From: Corticium candelabrum
Taxonomy: Eukaryota; Porifera; Homoscleromorpha; Homosclerophorida; Plakinidae
Direction: 5' to 3'
Assembly (NCBI RefSeq): GCF_963422355.1
Contig: NC_085087.1
Location: 3,175,033-3,239,032, forward strand
Length of the DNA: 64,000 bases
The notes under the pieces are model-generated. The model did no database searches. It had not been told where the DNA came from and saw only the letters and a list, made by a program, of their open reading frames with translations. Below are positions 59,791 to 64,000 of this stretch, one piece after another. Position numbers and translations under genes: made by a program. Within the stretch, counting starts at the first letter, position 1; the number at the start of each line of letters is the position of its first letter.

Positions 59791-60307
59791 GAGGCAAGTT
59801 TCTTACCAACTTTGTCTTCAGTCTTTGGATGAGTTGCGAAGGAAATGGGCAAGAAGACTTCTCGTACGGTAAAAGCTACTACAGAGTGTGTAGCAGTTGA
59901 CATGTGACATATACCATCTGCATGATGAAGTCCTTGATCATTGACCATAAGTCTGTATTGTGTATTGTTGTACACGACTGTGCATGGTCTGCATGTTTAG
60001 TATTTTCTAAAAAACAAATGTATCAAATAACTGTCCGTCTTGAAATAGCAAACATGGGAAAGCTAATAGTTATGCCACTCCGAGAAATATATTAGTTTCT
60101 GGTCGCCACCTGCATGATTTTTTGTCTCAGAACAAGAAAGAGTATAATTACGCATGCATAGTAAAATCACTGAATACTATTGTATGTGTCTAGAGTGCTG
60201 CAAATCCAAAAAGTGAAGAAGTATGGGAATTAAATAGTAACAACTCTACTTCATTATTGCCGTACTTGTTGTGTTTGTTTATCTTTGCTACAGCATGGAA
60301 ACAGTGA
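59791..60307 (+). pseudogene. Gene D remnant, possible GPI-anchored protein, D3
   Basis: Broken by TGA at 59898-59900 (shared with D2) and by the GTTATGCC 1-nt loss (shared with D1). The hydrophobic C-terminal coding segment is still present before TGA at 60305-60307. Confidence 0.35.
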
Positions 60308-60803
60308 AGTTAAATAATGTTAGTAGATTCGAAATGGACCTAACATGCTGCATATTTAGTCTTCAGATTTAATACCATTGAAATTTATTTGTTGGGCATA
60401 GTATGAAGATAATAGTAACTGCCCACCTGTGGGAAATTTTGAAGAACTGTGGACCAGAAACTAATATATGTTTGGAGGGGCGCATTATGACACATCCAAA
60501 AGCAAAGGTATTGGCATATTTATGAGGTTATAGAATGTACAACAGATTGTATGGCACAACTGTCATAATATGCTTACTCGACGTGCGTTGTGAGATGAAG
60601 TCTGTGTCAATGTCTACGTCTGGGGTACCTATAGATAATACGACTTCCGTTTGAAACCACAGTGCACATGAAACTTTAACATATATACTGCAATAAATTA
60701 CTATTAATTAAACTGATTGTAACACTACCAGTAGTAAATTACAGTTTGACAGTGGACACAATAGACTATGATCCTGGAATCCATGACACATCAATATAGC
60801 CAG

Positions 60804-60806
<3 letters not shown>
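60308..60806. other. Non-coding stretch of D3
   Basis: Matches 11054-11555. Nothing further seen. Confidence 0.4.
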
Positions 60807-60836
<30 letters not shown>

Positions 60837-60838
<2 letters not shown>

Positions 60839-61240
60839 ACGGTGGAGCAGATGGTAGAGCGTTGGTGATCACATCCGGAATCTTGTATTCCGTGATGAGG
60901 GTTGAAGGTTCGATCCTGGTGGAGGCGACACTGTTGCAGTTTCCCACACTTGCTTCTTTCGACTCAGGAGGATAAATGAGTACCTGGTCATTGACTGGGG
61001 TGGACAAGACCGCTGGCTTGGCCGCAACATCATGCAGCAGACGGGTACGTGTGGGCCTTGGTGTCCAGTCCCAGAGCTGCGCCATTGTCAGTGCCCCTGG
61101 ATGACTCTGGCCAAGCTCCAGGTGGATTGTAGCGCTGGCCCCAAGACTCCACTTAGCAAATGGAGGCCCTGTCTCTAGAGGCAGGGGAGCTATCTCTGAC
61201 GTCGAAAAAACGTGGAGGGCTTAACATTTGTCCATTGTCC

Positions 61241-61243
<3 letters not shown>
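60837..61243 (+). repeat. tRNA-derived SINE, plus strand, D3
   Basis: Same SINE and same position as 33638-34038: GGTTCGATCCTGG B box and the shared body. GT tracts flank it at 60807-60836 and 61244-61312. Confidence 0.75.
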
Positions 61244-61298
<55 letters not shown>

Positions 61299-61801
61299 TG
61301 TGTGTGTGTGTGCATGATGATGATGTGATGAGCTATAGCTAGGGCCCTAACTATGTGATCCGTTTAAATATTAATCAATTAACCTGCAGTATCTCCTCTT
61401 CTCTATGTACAGAGTTAGTCCAGTCTAGAATTTACAATAAAATGGTTTCAAAAAAATAAGTTACTACTAACATGCCACCTTCTGACCAATGATGTTGGAA
61501 AGAAGAAACAGAAATGTAGTGGAAACTAAGATATCAAAGACATGATGCTAGCTGGCATGTACGTATAATCCCAATTGTCTGATGCAATGATCAATGATAT
61601 CAGATGAATGTCTCGGCTGGCCATGCTCTCTCTCTAGTCCTCACCTCTCAAAATATCCACCAAGTGTACCAGACATCATAGGTAACAGACATCCTACAGT
61701 AAACGGTTAGTTACCATACCACGGTTGTCCCCAGCATACAAAAGGCACCGCCGCTTTGCCATGCCTTGGCTTCCACTTCGTACAGACCGGCCATGCTTTG
61801 C
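61244..61801. other. GT tract and non-coding stretch of D3
   Basis: (GT)n to about 61312, then sequence matching D1 11614-12057. It ends at the second near-empty site of the long-TIR element. Confidence 0.45.
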
Positions 61802-61906
61802 AGTCTCGTGTGCCAGACCTTTGGCGTATGCGGGGTACAGGTCTGGGTGCACGAGGACGGGGACCCACATCTCCCGCCCTTACCCTGAAGGTCTGGCACA
61901 GAGACT
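61802..61906. repeat. Foldback MITE, D3
   Basis: Same hairpin as 12058-12163. Confidence 0.6.
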
Positions 61907-62985
61907 ACATATGCTTTGATGCATGAGTAGGCAGTGATTACTATCACTAGCTATAAAGACAATGAATGGACTTGTATTTGTATTTGAAAAGTGGGAAGTT
62001 GACAAGTAGTTCCTGGGATGCTTGGTTTGAAGATAAGACCAAATTAAGACAAAGACTGCCATATGGTATGAACTTAGTTGTAATGTAAGTACTCAAAGAT
62101 CAACAGTTTTGTGGGCACTGCCCACTATTTAGGTTAGTATCTGATGGTAAACGAGTTTTGTAGATATCTGGCCCTTCCTATCTTATATACTAGATTCTCA
62201 GCTTCTGGAAATTTTCCACTGGCTATAAGGCTTAGTATAGCTACCATGTGGTCAAGCACAGTGAACTAAGACAGAGAGAAACTTTCTTTAAAAATAAACC
62301 ACTTTGTTCCTTTTGTGCCTGAGCATTCTATGACAACAGTTTGTGGCATCTCAGTGTAAGCAAACCTGTGCATCAAAGCTCTTGTGGGTGTGTCACCATA
62401 AAATTGGAATAGCTGGAGCAGAAATTTTGGGTGGGCGTGGTTATAATAATTTCCGCCATGACTTACGAAAATCTTGAGACGACCCTGCGTACAGAGACAA
62501 CAATTGATCACACTGTGAGCAATCAATAGTGAGAAGAGATTCCAATATAGTTCCAGCAGTGGTGGAGCTGGTCAGGCTGGTCAGGTGAAATGGCCGAACC
62601 ACTTCTCAAAAAGTGTACTTTTGCATGTGCCCGTGCAGTGGATTGTTGGTCCCTACTTCCAGTCTAGGCTATATTATCAAACACTTTATTGGTCCAACTC
62701 ATGATTGCAAAGCTTGGCAAGCACCATTCTGATCCCTACTGTACCATGTACATACTACAACTGCACGCTGTATGGGTTTTCAAAGTAAATTGTCTACACA
62801 GCAAATCACATGAGCTATTACGTCTATTAGCGATTTTAGGACCATGACTTTTAACGCACGTTACTAAGACTGATTCACAACATCAATGTCGACCTTAGCA
62901 TCATCAGACGTTGACGTTGACGTGAATGTTGTGGAACAGCCTTTAGGACTCACCACTTGTAATTTGCTTTCGCTGCCCGTGAGAC
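61907..62985. other. Non-coding stretch of D3
   Basis: Matches 12164-13243. Short frames are not conserved. Confidence 0.4.
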
Positions 62986-62986
62986 T

Positions 62987-63588
62987 AAAGCCCGGTTCAC
63001 AGTACAACGCTAGCACGAGCGTCCTGGACACCGACGATGAACGAGCATCAACGTCACACTGTGAACATGTCAGCGTCCACGACGCTCCCATGACGCTCGC
63101 CTAGCATCCACGATGCTGGAATAGAGAAAAGTTCTAATCAAGCATCCTATCCGGAAGTGACCCAGTGTCTGATGACATAACGTGCTCATTTTCAACCAAT
63201 CGAAAGTCAGTCAGAGCAGCTGGACGTATCAGGGATATTCTATTCGTTCACATGGCCTCGATGGAAGTTTTCGTGATTTTGCCTGCCTTTGGCAAGTCCA
63301 GCCAAAGGACTACAAGGACAAGCATGAAAGAAAACGCTTGAGACTACGCATAGCAGCAACTAGAGCAAACGTCGTCGTCCATGTCTGTCGCAAGTGCACA
63401 CGTGGTTACTTTGCAGCGACAGACCATTGTCGCAGTGTGCTCTCTTTGTGCAATGGACATTCGTCAGACACAATACTGTGTGAATGGTACAGCGCCAGCG
63501 TGTTTGCTGACCCTCGTGTGAGCGTCCTCGTCAGCATCCAGGACGCTCGCAGGACGCAGTGCCAGAGTTGTACTGTGCACCAAGCTTA
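62987..63588. mobile_element. Harbinger-type MITE, D3
   Basis: AGCCCGGTTCACAGTAC and GTACTGTGCACCAAGCT ends with TAA flanks, as in D1. Confidence 0.6.
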
Positions 63589-64000
63589 AAGGACATTGAA
63601 TCCTCACAGATATAAATATGAAAACAGTTGATCACGGTTACATTCAAACCCCACACAAAAATTACTTATATTAAACAATAAAGATTTTCAAAGCAAGAAA
63701 TCATTTTATGGGGCAACAGAATTTTAGGTGCACTTTGAATGGTCAGCAAGTACTATATTTACTGTTAACAATTAAAGAACACTTTAATAAGCATGAAGTC
63801 AAAGATTATCATGCCGCTAGAATGAGCAGTTAGTGTACAATTGTAGCTGTTATCAAACCTCACTTTCTCTTGCTTCTAATATATTAATATAATTTCTATT
63901 CTATAAAACGCTAATTTATCGTTCACAAAAATGTACACTCACGATGCAACCGAATCGAGTGACACACGGTGAAAACGATGTGGATTTTATCACCAATACG
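63589..64000 (-). other. 3' flank of the D3 copy of the third receptor
   Basis: Matches 13847-14263, the region just downstream of the minus-strand receptor of D1. The window ends about seven bases before the position of its stop codon, so its coding exons lie outside. Confidence 0.45.

Overview
This is eukaryotic genomic DNA, probably from an invertebrate animal. Genes are split by short GT-AG introns, coding exons are small and almost all start and end in phase 1, and the spacers are full of (CA)n/(TA)n tracts, tRNA-headed SINEs, MITEs and a hAT transposon. The combination of extracellular Ig-like exons, one membrane segment and ITIM-type tyrosine tails means a metazoan. An early-branching animal such as a sponge or cnidarian is my guess, not something the sequence proves.

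The core is a tandem array of seven paralogous, plus-strand, single-pass receptor genes of two classes. Class A is signal peptide, two divergent Ig-like domains, Ser/Thr stalk plus a third Ig-like domain, TM, and a short tail with a YSNV box, an ITIM-like (V/A)IYECV box and NPAY. Class B is signal peptide, the same two Ig-like domains, Thr-rich stalk, TM, and a long tail with ITIM-consensus boxes SAYVPI, VLYAQL and IQYV(E/D)L. Order: gene 1 (A, 145-3812, stop before the TM), gene 2 (B, 5247-7841, intact), gene 3 (A, 17904-21767, intact), gene 4 (A, 22965-25718, Ig1/Ig2 broken), gene 5 (B, 26871-29803, ectodomain broken, tail intact), gene 6 (A, 48877-52567, frameshift before the TM), gene 7 (B, 54347-56940, intact). 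Fossil class B tails lie upstream of genes 3 and 6, and fossil signal-peptide/Ig1 exons lie inside genes 1, 3 and 6, so the array has a birth-and-death history.

Each B gene is followed by a large duplicated block (D1 about 7.9-14.9 kb, D2 about 29.8-34.6 plus 44.65-44.8 kb, D3 about 57-64 kb). A D block carries SINEs, a decayed minus-strand gene of unknown function, a shared CpG-rich palindrome region that looks like a divergent promoter, and a decayed plus-strand gene with a GPI-signal-like C-terminus. D1 also carries the 3' end of a third kind of tyrosine-motif receptor on the minus strand (14270-14892).

D2 is interrupted by a 10 kb element with about 1.57 kb terminal inverted repeats (34578-44650); its near-empty site is readable in D1 and D3. 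Inside it are a degenerate hAT transposon (38231-41654), a minisatellite that reverses orientation, and nested MITEs. The picture is a fast-evolving cluster of paired inhibitory-type receptors, similar in logic (not shown to be homologous) to invertebrate allorecognition complexes or vertebrate paired Ig receptors.
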